From Cerioporus squamosus (taxonomy: Eukaryota > Basidiomycota > Agaricomycetes > Polyporales > Polyporaceae), in NCBI GenBank assembly GCA_022592435.1, contig JABYQS010000382.1, positions 1 through 26,062 on the forward strand: a DNA stretch of 26,062 nucleotides. The letters run 5' to 3'. Numbering within the stretch: position 1 is the stretch's first letter; each line of letters starts with the position of its first letter. Of this stretch, positions 1-10,639 are shown one piece after another. Made by a program: the position numbers and the translations under genes. Under the pieces are notes generated by a model, which made no database searches, was not told the origin of the DNA, and saw nothing but the letters and a program-made list of their open reading frames with translations.

Positions 1-195
1 AGGTGCTCTGGATCGTGATATGTCTTGCTCATAGCCACTTAGGTCGTGCTGCAGATAGACCAACGGGGTTGTCTCCAACGTCTCCTCCAAAGACTATCTT
101 GACCGGACTCCATGTGACCAGCAGTACCACTGCTGTCGACGATCCGGAATAGCACGTATAAATCGCAATCGGCGTACCATCTTGTGCAACTGGGT

Positions 196-789
196 TATGA
201 CCCCAGATCGTGCATATGGACATCAGGCACGCGTCTTCGGACATCCGCCACCGCTTGCTCTTGTCGACATGAAATGCTTGCGCGTCTTCGTGCGCTCCTC
301 TGGCGGTAGCTGAACAAGGTTCGAGCTGTCGAATCTTCGCGGTTGCCGCATTCGAAGGTTGATAGCCACTTTTGCCAGTGGTAGCAGTTGACAAAGGGGA
401 ACGTTGGTTCGGTACGCAGCGGCTCCCGACCCTCGGGATTGTGCGGTGGTTTGGGAAGATCGGAACGCACATGTCGTATGTGATGTGTTGCTTCTCGTCT
501 GTTCGACGCATTTTGGGCTCACCAGAGTGGCAGCATAGCTGAACCAGGCGTCTTCGGGTATGGCTCGCGAGTCCTGTAGGTAGAACTTGCGGTGAACTCG
601 GAGCTGCTATCATCCCATCAGTCGATCGACACGCGCTTTGTCGAGATAGGTTAGACATAGCCCGCCTTGGCTATCGAGAGCTTCTGCTTCTGCCTCTGCT
701 TCTGGGTCATTTAAATGCCGAACCATCGCGACAGGATCCATACTGATGAACGCGTACGCGCCCGAAGCTGGCGTGCTCGGATCCGTGCA
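196..789 (-). pseudogene. Family A remnant A1, frameshifted and truncated
   Basis: This is a decayed member of the family described at A5. The exon 1 signature, SMDPVAMVRHLND, is readable just below 745. It runs into an Ala-Glu repeat (AEAEAEAL) and a stop near 610. The exon 2 acceptor (CTACAG) is kept, and exon 2 begins at 573 with DSRAIPEDAWFSYAATLV. The core then needs three reading frames: RRTDEKQHITYDMCVPIFPN, then EGREPLRTEPTFPFVNCYHW, then NLRMRQPRRFDSSNLVQL. The C-terminal FGDP module and the later exons are not found before the window edge. I am confident that this is a relic. Its exact limits are approximate. Confidence 0.8.
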
Positions 790-1761
790 AACATGACGGG
801 GCTAGACGGGCCTAAGAGTAGGTGTATGAGATGAGATATAGCAAGCAGTGCAATATTCTGTATATACTATGTCGGATAGAATAAGCGACTCCTTGGCGAG
901 AGCAGTCGCCATGTTGCTGGGCCTTGTATTCGAAGCCGTGCGGCCGCGGATTGTACCTGCTCGCTTCTCTCTCCCGCTAGAAGGAAGAGGTAAGCCTCCT
1001 CGAGGCTTTGTAAGGTGTCAACACTGGAACTCACAATAAATGAAGGCGGGCGTGAGGACAATCCGAGTGTCAGAAGGCGGTTGGTGGTCGGAGTCGTTGG
1101 TAACTGTCCTCAACATGGCCATCCTCTTCCGCCGTATCCAGTAACTCAGACGCTCTATGGCTTCGCGGCCCGGGCGTTCCGGTCGATCTTCCGAGGTTCT
1201 CCGAATTGCTGTCAGTTTTTCCTCCTCTCTTCAACTCCTCCTTGTCTTCAATTTTCTCCTTTCTAGCCCGTACTAGTCCTGATCTTGCTTTCTGTGCAAC
1301 ACTGACTGGCATCGATGCTCAAGGATCAAGGTCTAGACTCTACCTAGGAGTCTGGAATACTCTGCTCAATCTTGAACGGCCGTCTGTCTACCGACGAGAC
1401 CTTTCGGTCTAGCAAACTTGCGCATACCACCGCCTCCTCAGCACTAGCCTAGCCTGGTCAAGACACATACGAACCAGCTCACCTATGACACGGATAATGG
1501 ATTTTCATGGAGTGCAGCAGATTGCCTTGCGCGGGACGGGACAGGCATGCTGAGGGCATACTCGAGATATGCAGGACCTCTTGTGAGTAGCTGTTCATTG
1601 TCAGGAGTGCCATTTTCTTGCCGGACTGCTGCGATCTCAAAGCGAAACGCGAAGTTCACCGATTGCGCGAACGATATGGCCAGGGACGCGCAGCTTGCGT
1701 AACAGCTCGAGGTCATGAAGAGAGCGTGTCAGAGCCGCTGAAGACTTCTGAGACCTACGTT
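790..1761. other. Non-coding stretch, nothing recognised
   Basis: About 970 bp between remnants A1 and A0. Open frames here are short, overlap on both strands and show no family motif, RNA gene or clear repeat. Confidence 0.5.
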
Positions 1762-2392
1762 TCAGATCCCTGAACCTGTCTGTGAATGCTTCGGGCTCTT
1801 CTCGCTCGTCTGCCGGGTCAGTTGTGCACCTGTTTGGCTCAGGCTCTGCTTCTGAAGGCGGCTCGTCGACGGGAGGCGTCTCAGCCCGGCTTCGAGATGC
1901 GCCTGTTCTACTATGCTACGGGACCGGTCATAGGACGTCAGATCCCAGGGAATCATCACGGATGCTATGACTCTGAGGTTCACCGGGCAAGTTCGTCTCG
2001 CTCCCGGAACTAATCTCTCGGGTTTGGTATTGTCTCTTCTGTGAGGTACTTGGTGAGGTCATACCACAGGTCGACGAGTGGGGGTGACTCCATATCTCGG
2101 CGAGGGTGCCCGAACACCATCGTCACGTACTTCATTGAAGTACCCCATAGCTGCCGCTGGTCAGTGCCTCTTCTTTCTTTCTTTCTTTCTATCCTCGTTT
2201 ATTGCCCTCGAGGGCGGAGCCCTATGGTAGGCGGAACGCTACAAAGTAACTACGACGTGCGACTGGACTAGGGGTGTGGGGGTGCGCTATACCAGGGTAG
2301 GGGGAGGTGGGCAGTGCCTCTTCATAATCCGTATTCTGGGCCTTCACGGAGGCGATAGGATCGATGCGCATGACTGCGTAGCGGTTCAGCAT
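1762..2392 (-). pseudogene. Family A remnant A0, internally deleted
   Basis: A cryptic copy with only its two ends left. At 2392 the start MLNRYAVMRIDPIASVK matches exon 1 of A4 and A5. About 200 bp later, near 2120, the reading resumes with VFGHPRRDMESPPLVDLWYD, which is the C-terminal FGDP module. The whole NCYHW core is missing. An in-frame TAG (2010-2012) stands inside a segment that otherwise reads PRD-FRERDELAR, against PRELFKERDAIV in A2. The phase-2 donor (exon end 1984) and an acceptor (exon start 1915) survive around a 68 nt intron. Exon 3 then reads RIVEQAHLEAGLRRLPSTS, aligned with SIIQAARARNPSLPP of A2. Certainly non-functional as a full family A protein. Confidence 0.7.
2171..2190 (+). 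repeat. (TTCT)5 microsatellite
   Basis: Five perfect TTCT units inside the deleted middle of remnant A0. Confidence 0.9.
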
Positions 2393-2952
2393 GGGGCAGA
2401 TTGAATGTGCTCTTGACGTGTCTGAGAGTGTGCGCAGGTACTTCGAGTACGCGTGTGGTGATGAGATGTGTGGGAGAAGAGCTAGCGCATGATTAAAGGA
2501 TACGGTCTACCTTGACGTTCGACGCCAGGACCTGCATGCCGGAGTCTGTTCACGACGCATCGTAGCTTCTTGCGGCTTCTATTGTGTTGTGTCCGGCGCG
2601 CCGGCCAGAGCGCTGGATAGGTCGCTATCGTTCTAGCCTTGTATCGAGGACTCTGGTGCTGTGATAGTTGGCTTAGCGAAGAACCAAGGAGCGGAGAATC
2701 TGGCCAGACCTCCTGGCGCATGCAACACAATGAGTGCAGGAAGATACAGAGGGTGTGGCTTCTTCTCAGGCTCATGCCAGTCTTGTAACGGGCGCAGAGT
2801 GCTTCACAACTCGCGGGTCTACGTATACTCAAAGGTACTAGCCCCATAGTATGGTATCAAATATGCGTTCCAACGAAATGCCATTTGGGAGGGGTATTAT
2901 GCGCACGCAATCTGTACAAGGATATCGAAGGCACGAGTGGTACGAGGGATCA
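2393..2952. other. Non-coding stretch between A0 and A2
   Basis: About 560 bp. A 121-residue open frame on the minus strand (2482-2847) has no recognisable motif and no supporting splice structure, so I do not call it. Confidence 0.5.
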
Positions 2953-4304
2953 TTACGGCCAAATGAGAAGGTAGGGGAGGCGGAACATGTCGCGCGACTG
3001 GTCGCACGCTTTGCGGAGCGACTTCAGTGGTCGGAAGCCTGCACGGAAGAGTCAGAAGATGCATACAACGAGGCGTATGTAGACTTCACTCACGCCTGAG
3101 CTTCGCAGCTCCGTAAGTGTCGCTCGCGAGACTGCCGCTTGCGTCGATGTTCACGGTTCGACCGGACGCGTTGGTGAATGAATCGTCGGCGTCGAGTTCG
3201 TTGTCGGAGCCCAGCTCGCTTTCCACGTCTAGATCGAAGACGGTGGGTATCGGCTGAACCATGGGCGGGAGCGAAGGGTTGCGAGCCCTCGCAGCCTGGA
3301 TGATGCTGGACAAACAAAGCGTTAGCAACGACATAGGATGTTATCGGAGATTGCGTCGCTCACCTGACAATCGCGTCGCGCTCTTTAAAAAGCTCACGCG
3401 GGTCCGCGATGTCTTCCTGCTTCACCTCCGCGGCCATATCCACCCAGAGATGAACGAGCGGGAGGATCTCCACGTTCTGGTGGGGATCGCCGAAGAACCC
3501 GTCCAGCATGCTGCCGGACTCGTCCAGATTAGACGAGGCACTGCTGTAGTCGGAAGAGAGCGTGCGGAAAGAGTGGGCGTCGCCCTCGACAACGCCATCG
3601 TTGTCTTCGGCAAGCTGATCATCGGGGACGGGGATATGGCTTGCATCCTCTCGGTCGAGGTTGCTGGCTGGTCCCGAGGAAAGACCCAGTGCCGTGCTTC
3701 TGGCCTCGAGTGCGTCCAGACGCTTCTCTGTGTCGTCAGCTAAGCAGTTGTCCAGCCTCATTGACACTTTCACCGAAAGCCGGGCGATCTTGGTTCGATC
3801 GAAGCCTTCCGGTCGTGCGAGCACGCGGATGTCGAGCTCCATCTTCGGCCAGTGGTAGCAGTTGGTGTACGGAAAGGACCCGGATGGCTCGATAACAAGG
3901 GGTGGTCGGCCATGAGGGTGGTGACGGTGTTGGGAAATATGGGGGTACACATATCTGCCGTGATACATCGCTCCTCGTCTGCAGGAGGGGGCGACGGAGG
4001 GATGAGGCGGACATGGAACCCGTACCACGGTACCCCAGGAAAGGGAAGCGAGTGGTCCTAGATCAGAGCAAAAAGGCCGACACTGTCAGAATCTATGGGC
4101 ATGAGAAGGACTCCACACTCCGCACTCACGCAGTCAATGTACACCACGTATGACTTCGGGCGTATCAGTCTGGCGGCAGCCAAGGCTTCAACATCGTTCA
4201 AGTGCTCGACCATCGCCACAGGATCGATACGAATTGCCGCATAGCTATACGTAGTCAGGATAGTACGGTGCTTCAGAGTTTGCTTCTGTTGCACTATCGG
4301 CCAT
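2953..4304 (-). pseudogene. Family A copy A2, near-complete with two frame breaks
   Basis: A member of the unnamed family described at A5, with four exons in the same layout: exon 1 to 4130, exon 2 4057-3364, exon 3 3305-3094, exon 4 3038-2953. The last three introns are 72, 58 and 55 nt with normal GT-AG ends. The C-terminus ends FRLPYLLIWP, nearly as in A5, and exon 4 is the same 86 nt length. There are two breaks. The likely start (ATG 4304, MADSATEANS) runs into TAG just before YAAIRIDPVAMVEHLND. In exon 2 the frame changes between MCTPIFPN and HPHGRPPL (near 3925). Everything else is open, including the Asp/Ser-rich linker and the FGDPHQNVEILPLVHLW module. Recent pseudogenisation or a sequence error is likeliest. 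An alternative upstream start at 4465 would avoid the first break. Confidence 0.72.
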
Positions 4305-4726
4305 ATCCGACGCGCAGAGTTAGATGCCGCTGGAGAGGGAATGTGGGTATTGAGGGGTCTTGGGCGAGAGGCACAGAGCTCTATACTACCGTCGTGAGTT
4401 GGGTCTAAGGTCGGAAGACATGTGCACGCACAAAAGACCAGACACAGCAGAGCATAGACTGACACGATGAGCGTTGTTCTGTGGAAGGTGCTGCTTGTTA
4501 CCGTGATGAGTAAACCTATTGTTCGTCTGTCTCTCCGTCATCGCCGGGATTAAGTATAGTTATGCAAGAACTGAGGATCGGATTGGGGAGTGCGAAACAG
4601 CGTCTTGAAAAAAATTCCGTACGACGGTGGAGTCGGAGACAGTGGCATAAGCGACGGCTACCAGTCGAGAGCAAGGTCGAGAGTTGTTGAACAGAGTTGA
4701 AGGGAACAGAGTAAGTATGTAGACTA
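4305..4726. other. Non-coding stretch upstream of A2
   Basis: About 420 bp between the A2 start and the inverted-repeat element. It presumably holds the A2 promoter. I see no motif I would name. Confidence 0.4.
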
Positions 4727-5217
4727 CAGCTGGCGTCAAAACCAATGCCCGACACGCGAAAGCGCGCATGTCGCGCCAGAAAATGCCCAAAATTCAGAAA
4801 ATTCCCCGTAGGCCGTACAAGCCCAAAACTATGAGAAATCAATAAAAGCACCCTATACTCTTCTTGCACGAAGGTTTGACGGTCGTACGCTGGTCTCAGA
4901 GGTCGTTTGAGCTCGAGTATGTCGGACCAAGAAACCACGTCTGCGGGCGCTTGGACGTCGCACAGCCGCACTCGCGTGTAGCGCCCGTAGACGTGGTGTT
5001 TTGGTTGCTCTTGGCCACCTCCATTCCCCGGATATATCCAGAGTAGAGGTACAAGAAACTATGCTGGTGCGTAGATGAGTGCACCCCGAAGTCGAATGAG
5101 GCGAAACGGAGGAGTCAAAGCAGGGCTGTTGAATTTTCTGAATTTTTCGATTTCTTTCGTGCGTTCGGAGTTCAAACTGCGCATCGGAACGTCGGGCATT
5201 AGTTTTGACGCCAGCTG
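4727..5217. mobile_element. Putative 491 bp MITE (TA-flanked terminal inverted repeats)
   Basis: The two ends form a 27 bp inverted repeat with one mismatch. It begins CAGCTGGCGTCAAAAC on the plus strand at 4727 and reads the same inward from 5217 on the minus strand, followed by AATGCCCGAC in both arms. A second shared block, AAATTCAGAAAATTC, lies further inside both arms (about 4790 and about 5140). Both outer borders are flanked by TA (4725-4726 and 5218-5219), the target duplication of Tc1/mariner-type transposons. The interior has no transposase, so this would be a non-autonomous element. I see no second copy in the window, so movement elsewhere is untested. Confidence 0.7.
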
Positions 5218-5384
5218 TAAGTCCATCAACAACCTTTGAATTCGTGGGAAACGTGGGCGTCATGGTCCTGGCTGACCGGGCGGCGGCGCAGGCTCCCACA
5301 CATCATCTCCCTCAGCTCCGAGTCGCTGGAATTTACTCCAATCCCGTCAGAGAGTTGACATGAAGTACTGGAGCTTGACTTACC

Positions 5385-6792
5385 TCAGGAGCTCCGGGTT
5401 AATGATGTGCGAGAACGATTAGTACTTCTCACGCTGATTCTGGAGACGCTCGCTGCCATCAACTTCGCCAACCGAGTCCTGAACGTCCGCTTCTTCCTTC
5501 TGTCCACGCCTCCGATTATCGCAGAGGCACCGGTCTGAATTGTATACTGGTGGGTATTGGGTGATCTTGACACTAGCCGTCATTACTCACCTCTCCTGCG
5601 TTCGCCTCCTCATCCTAAAGATTTCTCCTCAGCGCTCGTGTTCATCACGCGAAATCGCGATACCCACCGAATCCGCGCTCATTGTCTCCTGCATGTCGCT
5701 AGCGGAAGATCCAGAGCTAGCAGGAGACTCAGGCTCTGTTTCGTCCATTGACTGAACGCCAGGTGAGTAGAGTTCCTGACTGCCAACTTTCGGACGTACA
5801 GAGAGGTTCGCGAGTGCCGCGAAGCGGTTTGCATTCGTCGAGGGGGCGGATGCCATCTTGATGTCGCGGTCCTTGCCCTTCACAACCGGAGGGTTTGATG
5901 CAATTGCGTCTTCCTGTCCGCCGGAGCTCTCATTGCCCATCCTTGATGGCAAGGAAGTGTTCTAAATGTCAGAAAATGAAGAAGTGTAAGAATGTGGAGA
6001 CGACTCGCACTGAAACACCGAACCAAAGTTGCGTTTCGCGCTCGATAAAATTGATCTTTGCGCCATCTCTGGGCCCAATGTAAGAAGAGAGGCTAAAAAG
6101 GTCGTAGTGATAGGACGCACCTCGTAGTCTGCTCTGTATATCCTATACGCGTCTCTGTTTCTCGCGCATTCCTGCTGCCAATCCCACCACTTCTCATCGC
6201 ACACCGTCACAAGCTCCATGAACTCGTCTTCTGCTCCGACAGTGAAGGACGAGTTTGAATCCGGGCTCATGCGTTGTCTGTTTTGCCATCGGCCCTGGAT
6301 GTGACCTTTGGAGCTGATGCTGCAGGCGATAAGCCAGCCGTTGTGCCGACCCGAGCGCTCCGGTGTTCATTCAGGTTTCGTGTGTGCATGGTACAAGTGA
6401 GGTTCCTCTGCGATCATGTCGTGTAGATGCACAGCGACGCAAAAGTGTTGCATGATGTCCGGTAGCCATGCGCGAACACTGCTTCCCCGGAATGTGGCGA
6501 GTAGGCACACCTTTGGCCGCGCACCCTCGCGTCGTCCCGGAAGTTCCATCACAACCGCTGGCCGCCCCTTGAGGTTGCTATAATCGGGCTCCTGCCATGA
6601 GGAAGGTAGGGAGTTGGGGCTCGGTCCAGCGGGCTGCTGTGCCTTGACTGCTTCCCCAAGGATGCGGGTGTAGACGACGGTGTGGACAGACTCCTGCAGT
6701 TCCAGAATATCGCCGAGCCGGTATGAAAGACTGTTGTTGTTAAGGTATTCTTCCAGGTGAATGTTACGGCAACGGCCGCAAACCGAAGGCAT
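5385..6792 (-). pseudogene. Family B gene B1, one in-frame TGA
   Basis: An unnamed protein related to B2. Model: exon 1 6792-6121, exon 2 5961-5668, a 24 nt exon 5614-5591, exon 4 5534-5385. All junctions are phase 0, with introns of 159, 53 and 56 nt. Exon 1 starts with a CGRC pair, then RLGDILELQESV, LKGRPAVVMELPG and a Trp-rich segment (EKWWDWQQECARNRDAY). These line up with RAGDVYTVRESV, YKRRPCILMEDYP and RRAVWMRKCRQNPAY of B2. One in-frame TGA (6367-6369) falls where B2 has Trp after PE, and the frame continues in register for 82 codons (SGRHNGWLIACSISSK). The C-terminal part is Ser-rich, then basic (GGVDRRKKRTFRTRLAKL). Apart from the TGA the gene looks whole, so it is either a very young pseudogene, a readthrough gene or a base error. 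It lies divergent to A3. Confidence 0.68.
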
Positions 6793-7289
6793 AGTGGCAA
6801 CACAAAGACGCGCGCGATAGGATGGGGTGTTGGACGATGCGCTGTTCTGTGCTCAGAGGTTTCTGACGGGGGTTGAGTTGCCACCTAAGACTACAGAGGG
6901 GCGTATTTGACCATAACGCGACACTCGCTGATACCGCGATTGATTTTTAGGAGCAGTTGGGGAGCCTTTCCAATCGCGAGCCATGACAGCACAGCGCACC
7001 GCCCATGTGGACGAATGCTATGAGGCATGGGAGGCTACACCCACCTAGACAAACAGAAACAAATACGGTGTATGTGGTTCTCCCACGTCTCAACTGCTTG
7101 CGACTCCCACTTCGTCCTCCCCGAAGTCTGCAGTCGTTCCTCTCCTTGCCCTCGACCTCGTCACGCCGACTCTCTGCCCTCTTTCAGTGGGCACCTGTCC
7201 TCCGCGATAGCTCAGCCACCAGCAAGCCAACGACTTCCCGGTCTCTCAGGCGTAATTAGTCGGCCACGCCACATCGCTCAGCATCGGCT
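6793..7289. promoter_or_regulatory. Shared divergent promoter region B1|A3
   Basis: 497 bp between two start codons facing away from each other. The A3-proximal side is CT-rich on the plus strand (7090-7220), as is common upstream of fungal genes. I see no TATA box. The layout mirrors the A5|B2 spacer. The regulatory role is inferred from geometry alone. Confidence 0.5.
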
Positions 7290-8805
7290 ATGCTTCCTCT
7301 GTCTCACGAACGCTCCCCTTGTCTCCCATTTCCTCTCCCAAAGCGCTTTGTTGTCGCTTGCTTGGATCCCATTGGTATGGTAGAAGACCTCAAAGACCCC
7401 GATCCACAAGTGTTTCATGAGGCCCGGTGCATCACTCCGAAGAAATACATCTTCTACCTCAGTTCAGTGAGTTTTCGCTTCTGAAGTGTCTCGGCTTAAA
7501 CACGACTGATAGAGCCCTTCGAGCCACTCGATCTTCCAGGACCCGATAGTCAGTGGTGCCGATACTCTGCGTACCCCGTGGCGCCAGCGTTGCGCGCCAT
7601 CGACCGAGAGTTGGGCATCACCCCAGACATGGTCATGCCCATCGCACCGAATGTTCGTTATGCGAAGGGTAGGCAGCCTCTCAGGTCGGAACCTATGTTC
7701 CCGTTCGACCACTGCTTCTTCTGGGTCGAAAGCTCCATGGATGTCCGTATCCGGCGGAAAGGTGACGACGGATACGACGACCGGGGTGCCACCCGACTCA
7801 GCGTCCGCGAACATGTCGCTATGTTGCTGTCCTGGGAAGACGACTCGCGCCGCATAGCTCACTTCATCGAAGAGAAGCGGCGACACCTCTCCGCCGTTAG
7901 TCCTACATCCTCTTCCGACCCTGCTACTTCTTCGCCGTCCGCGCAGCTTCAGCCATCTCAGCCGCCGCTCCGTCCTGAGACGTCGTTTGCCTCCTCCGGA
8001 CCCATGCCTTCTCCTGCATCCTCTGACGACTCCTCCAAAAATAGCACGGAGAGCATGGTTGTAGATGACAGCGATCGAGTCTCTGTTGCTTCGTCAACCT
8101 CCTCCGACGATCTGCGTCACTACAACCTCTTCGGATGGGATCCTGACCCCGAATTCGCATTCCTACCTCTCATCGAAGCGGCGGTCGAGCTCGAGGAGTA
8201 CGTGGATCGCCACGAAATCGGAGATCCGACTGATTTTCTCAAGGAGCATGAGGCTATCAAAGAGTGAAGCAAATTTCACTGCATGCCATTTCTCCCCTTG
8301 CGCTGACGACGTCACCAGTGTTATTAACAGATTCTTCGCAAGGCGAGTCAATGCAGAAGCCGTTCCGGGCCCGAGCGCCACCAGTGCTTCCGATAGCGGA
8401 CTGAGAGACACGAAGGAGATGTCTGAAATTTCGCAGCCCTATCGGTTCCTCACCAAGGCTCAACCACCGGCGTCGGATCAAGTTCAGCATAGAGGACCAG
8501 AGAAACGTACGTTCTCGAGCAAGCTGTGATGTTAGCGAACCATTGCTGAACCGAACGCAGGCGTTGCAACGCTCGACCCGTCTCCTCGCCCTGCAAAGCG
8601 CAGCAAGATAGCGGCAAGCATATCTGCGGCGAAGTCGTTCATTAGCCGAATATACCAAGGTCGACGAGGCGGACGGAATCCAGGGCACCAGACTTCGAAG
8701 TCACGTCGTGCGTTTTTCGACAGTCATCCCGTCCGATGGCCGACTGACCAGTCTCTATACATTTCCTCCGGTTTGATAGATGTCGAGACGTTCGAAGTGA
8801 GATAG
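7290..8805 (+). CDS. Family A gene A3, unknown function, intact
   Basis: A complete four-exon gene: 7290-7466, 7515-8263, 8319-8506, 8561-8805, introns 48, 55 and 54 nt, phases 0, 2, 1, giving 452 residues. I do not recognise a known domain. Exon 1 carries VVACLDPIGMVEDL and ITPKKYIFYLSS. Exon 2 carries WCRYSAYPVAPALR, PIAPNVRYAKGRQPLRSEP and FPFDHCFFW, then a Ser/Pro-rich linker of about 90 residues, then the module LFGWDPDPEFAFLPLIEAA ending EHEAIK. Exon 3 opens VINRFFARRV. Unlike A2 and A5, it lacks the RLPYLLIWP tail and ends in a Ser/Arg-rich region. No signal peptide or membrane segment is visible, so a cytosolic or nuclear protein is the default guess. It belongs with A6 and A7 (FGW subtype) and is divergent from B1. 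Confidence 0.82.
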
Positions 8806-9420
8806 TAAAGAGTGACTTTTTCCATTCGCACTTGTTGTGTTACTAGCTTCAGTCTCTTTGTATTATAACCCTGGTGGTGTACGAGGTCTGGACGCGATTA
8901 CTTGTGCAATCACTCTGGTTTGACGAAGGTTACGCGCTTCCCTTGGCGTCCACTGTAACTTGTCGTCCTCATCGCTCCGGAATGAGCAGAACTAAGGAGA
9001 CTCGTAGCTGCCGCCGGAGTGCGGCGCGCATGAGGGCTTGGACCCGGTCCCCGGCACTGACTACTGTGCACAGTTCACATACGCCCACGAAGCAGCGTGA
9101 ACAGATAGCGCTATGAGAGGTTCGTACTGCATGTGATAAGAGCAGGCCGTCCAGGCGTAGCGTTGGCTCAGACGGAATGTTCCAGCGCAGTGGGAGAAAT
9201 GATATGAACCGCGTGCCTGGTACCATACCCACATGACGAGCGGCGATGGTGTCACACGTCTTGCCAGAATATAGGGTGACAATGGGTTGCGACGCCCTTG
9301 AGACCCCTGACCGGCGTATAATTCTCTTCCAGGCATGATGTAACATCACGAATACAGTATATATCCTGTCCGAAGCCTTCGTGTGATGTTTCAGAGCCCA
9401 GGGCCCCCCAACGATGTAGA
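8806..9420. other. Convergent intergenic region A3/A4
   Basis: About 615 bp between two 3' ends. A 169-residue minus-strand open frame (8969-9478) overlaps the A4 terminal exon in another frame and shows no family motif. I call nothing here. Confidence 0.5.
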
Positions 9421-10639
9421 CTACGGGAGGCGGAATACCTGCTTCAGCTTCGCGCAGACTCTGCGAAGAAATTTCCATGGTCTTAATCCTGCAAGAACTA
9501 AAGATGAGCCTCAGGTCTACGTGCGAACCGACGGGGTATACTTACGGCGTCGATGCAGGGGCTCCTGAGCCAACGAAACTTCACGAGTCTCGACATCGTG
9601 TTCAGCACCATCTGGGCTGCATTCTTCGTCTGTCAAGCCGCAGGGCAAAGGTTCCCGCAGAGGAGAAAGCGAGGGGTTGCGTTCTCTAGCATCCTGGATG
9701 ATCCTACATACAAGGTCGGAGAGTCAGCCTGTCTGACGTTTCGGTACGAATCACATCGCAGGACTCACTCAGTAATCACGTCGATCTCCTCGAAGAAGTG
9801 AAGAGGGCTTGGAATATCTTCCTGCTTGAGATGAGCCTCGAGATCGAGCCATAGGTGGACGAGGGGCTGGAACTCGACATTGCCGCTGGGGTCTCCAAAG
9901 ATGCCCATCTCTGTCATCGTGTCGACGGACTCTGCAGACCAAATACTGCTCTCGTACGTAGAGCGTGAGCGAATTGAGGCGTGTTCGTCCTCAGACCCAG
10001 CCTGAGAGAGATCATGATGATCGGCGTCGGGCAGCGAACCGTGTCCCGCAGAAGTCGCTGTCTGAGGGGGATCGTGGTGACCGTCCCTTGCCTTCAGAGC
10101 CTCTTGCTGAAGGTAGGCATCCTCCGAAAAGTATCGTTCCCGTCGTGTGTCTTCGCGTACATCGAGCTTCACCGCCATGCGTCTGTCGAAACTTCCGGGT
10201 ACGCGACAACCCGAATCCGTGTGTCCGTGAACGACCAATGGTAACAATTGTCGAACGGGAACAGTCGCTCTGGCTTCGGGCGTATGGGCTCACGGGATCT
10301 GGGGTGCGCTGTGGCCGGGAATATGGGGATGCACATGTCCGCAGAGATGCACTGTTCCTCGTCCGGAGCACGAAGACCCGGGCCCCACCAACGACGCCGA
10401 GAAACCGTACCATGGCAGTGGCTTCCCAGGGAAGGGCAATGCTGAATCCTATGATGCATATTGTAAATCCGAGTCTATCACACAGCAAAAGTTGAAACGT
10501 TGAAGGTCAACGAGCACACCGGTCGTGCACTTACCCAGGATAGATGTACCAGGTAAGCCTTCGGTTCGATCCTCGCTGCCGGATCGATCCGGACTACTGC
10601 ATAGTTCCATGGACTTGGAGCGAAGGGAAAGTCAGACAT
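9421..10639 (-). pseudogene. Family A copy A4, compensating frameshifts
   Basis: A tandem relative of A5 with all four exons: 10639-10535, 10448-9769, 9703-9546, 9488-9421, phases 0, 2, 1. Exon 1 starts MSDFPFAPSPWNYAVVRIDP but lacks 15 codons in frame, going straight from DP to ARIEPKAYLVHLSW. In exon 2 an extra G in CCCGGG (near 10376) breaks the frame before LRAPDEEQCISADMC. A missing base near 10195 restores it before RRMAVKLDVRED. Between the two, the original frame hits a stop (near 10290). The FGDPSGNVEFQPLVHLWLD module and LRPWKFLRRVC tail are kept, but TAG at 9421 cuts the tail at RLP. The total number of bases stays in phase, yet the conserved core is not translated in its proper frame, so I call it a pseudogene. 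Confidence 0.75.

Noticed and set aside
455..465. Programmed -1 frameshift in A1 at CCCAAAC
   Set aside because: A1 has further frame breaks and lacks its C-terminal half, so recoding would not rescue it.
4058..4465. Signal peptide at an upstream A2 start (MSVYALLCLVFCACTCL)
   Set aside because: No other family A member has it, and the stretch after it is unlike any copy; it is more likely leader or promoter sequence.
4853..5299. 148-residue minus-strand open frame
   Set aside because: Crosses the right border of the inverted-repeat element and has no transposase or other motif.
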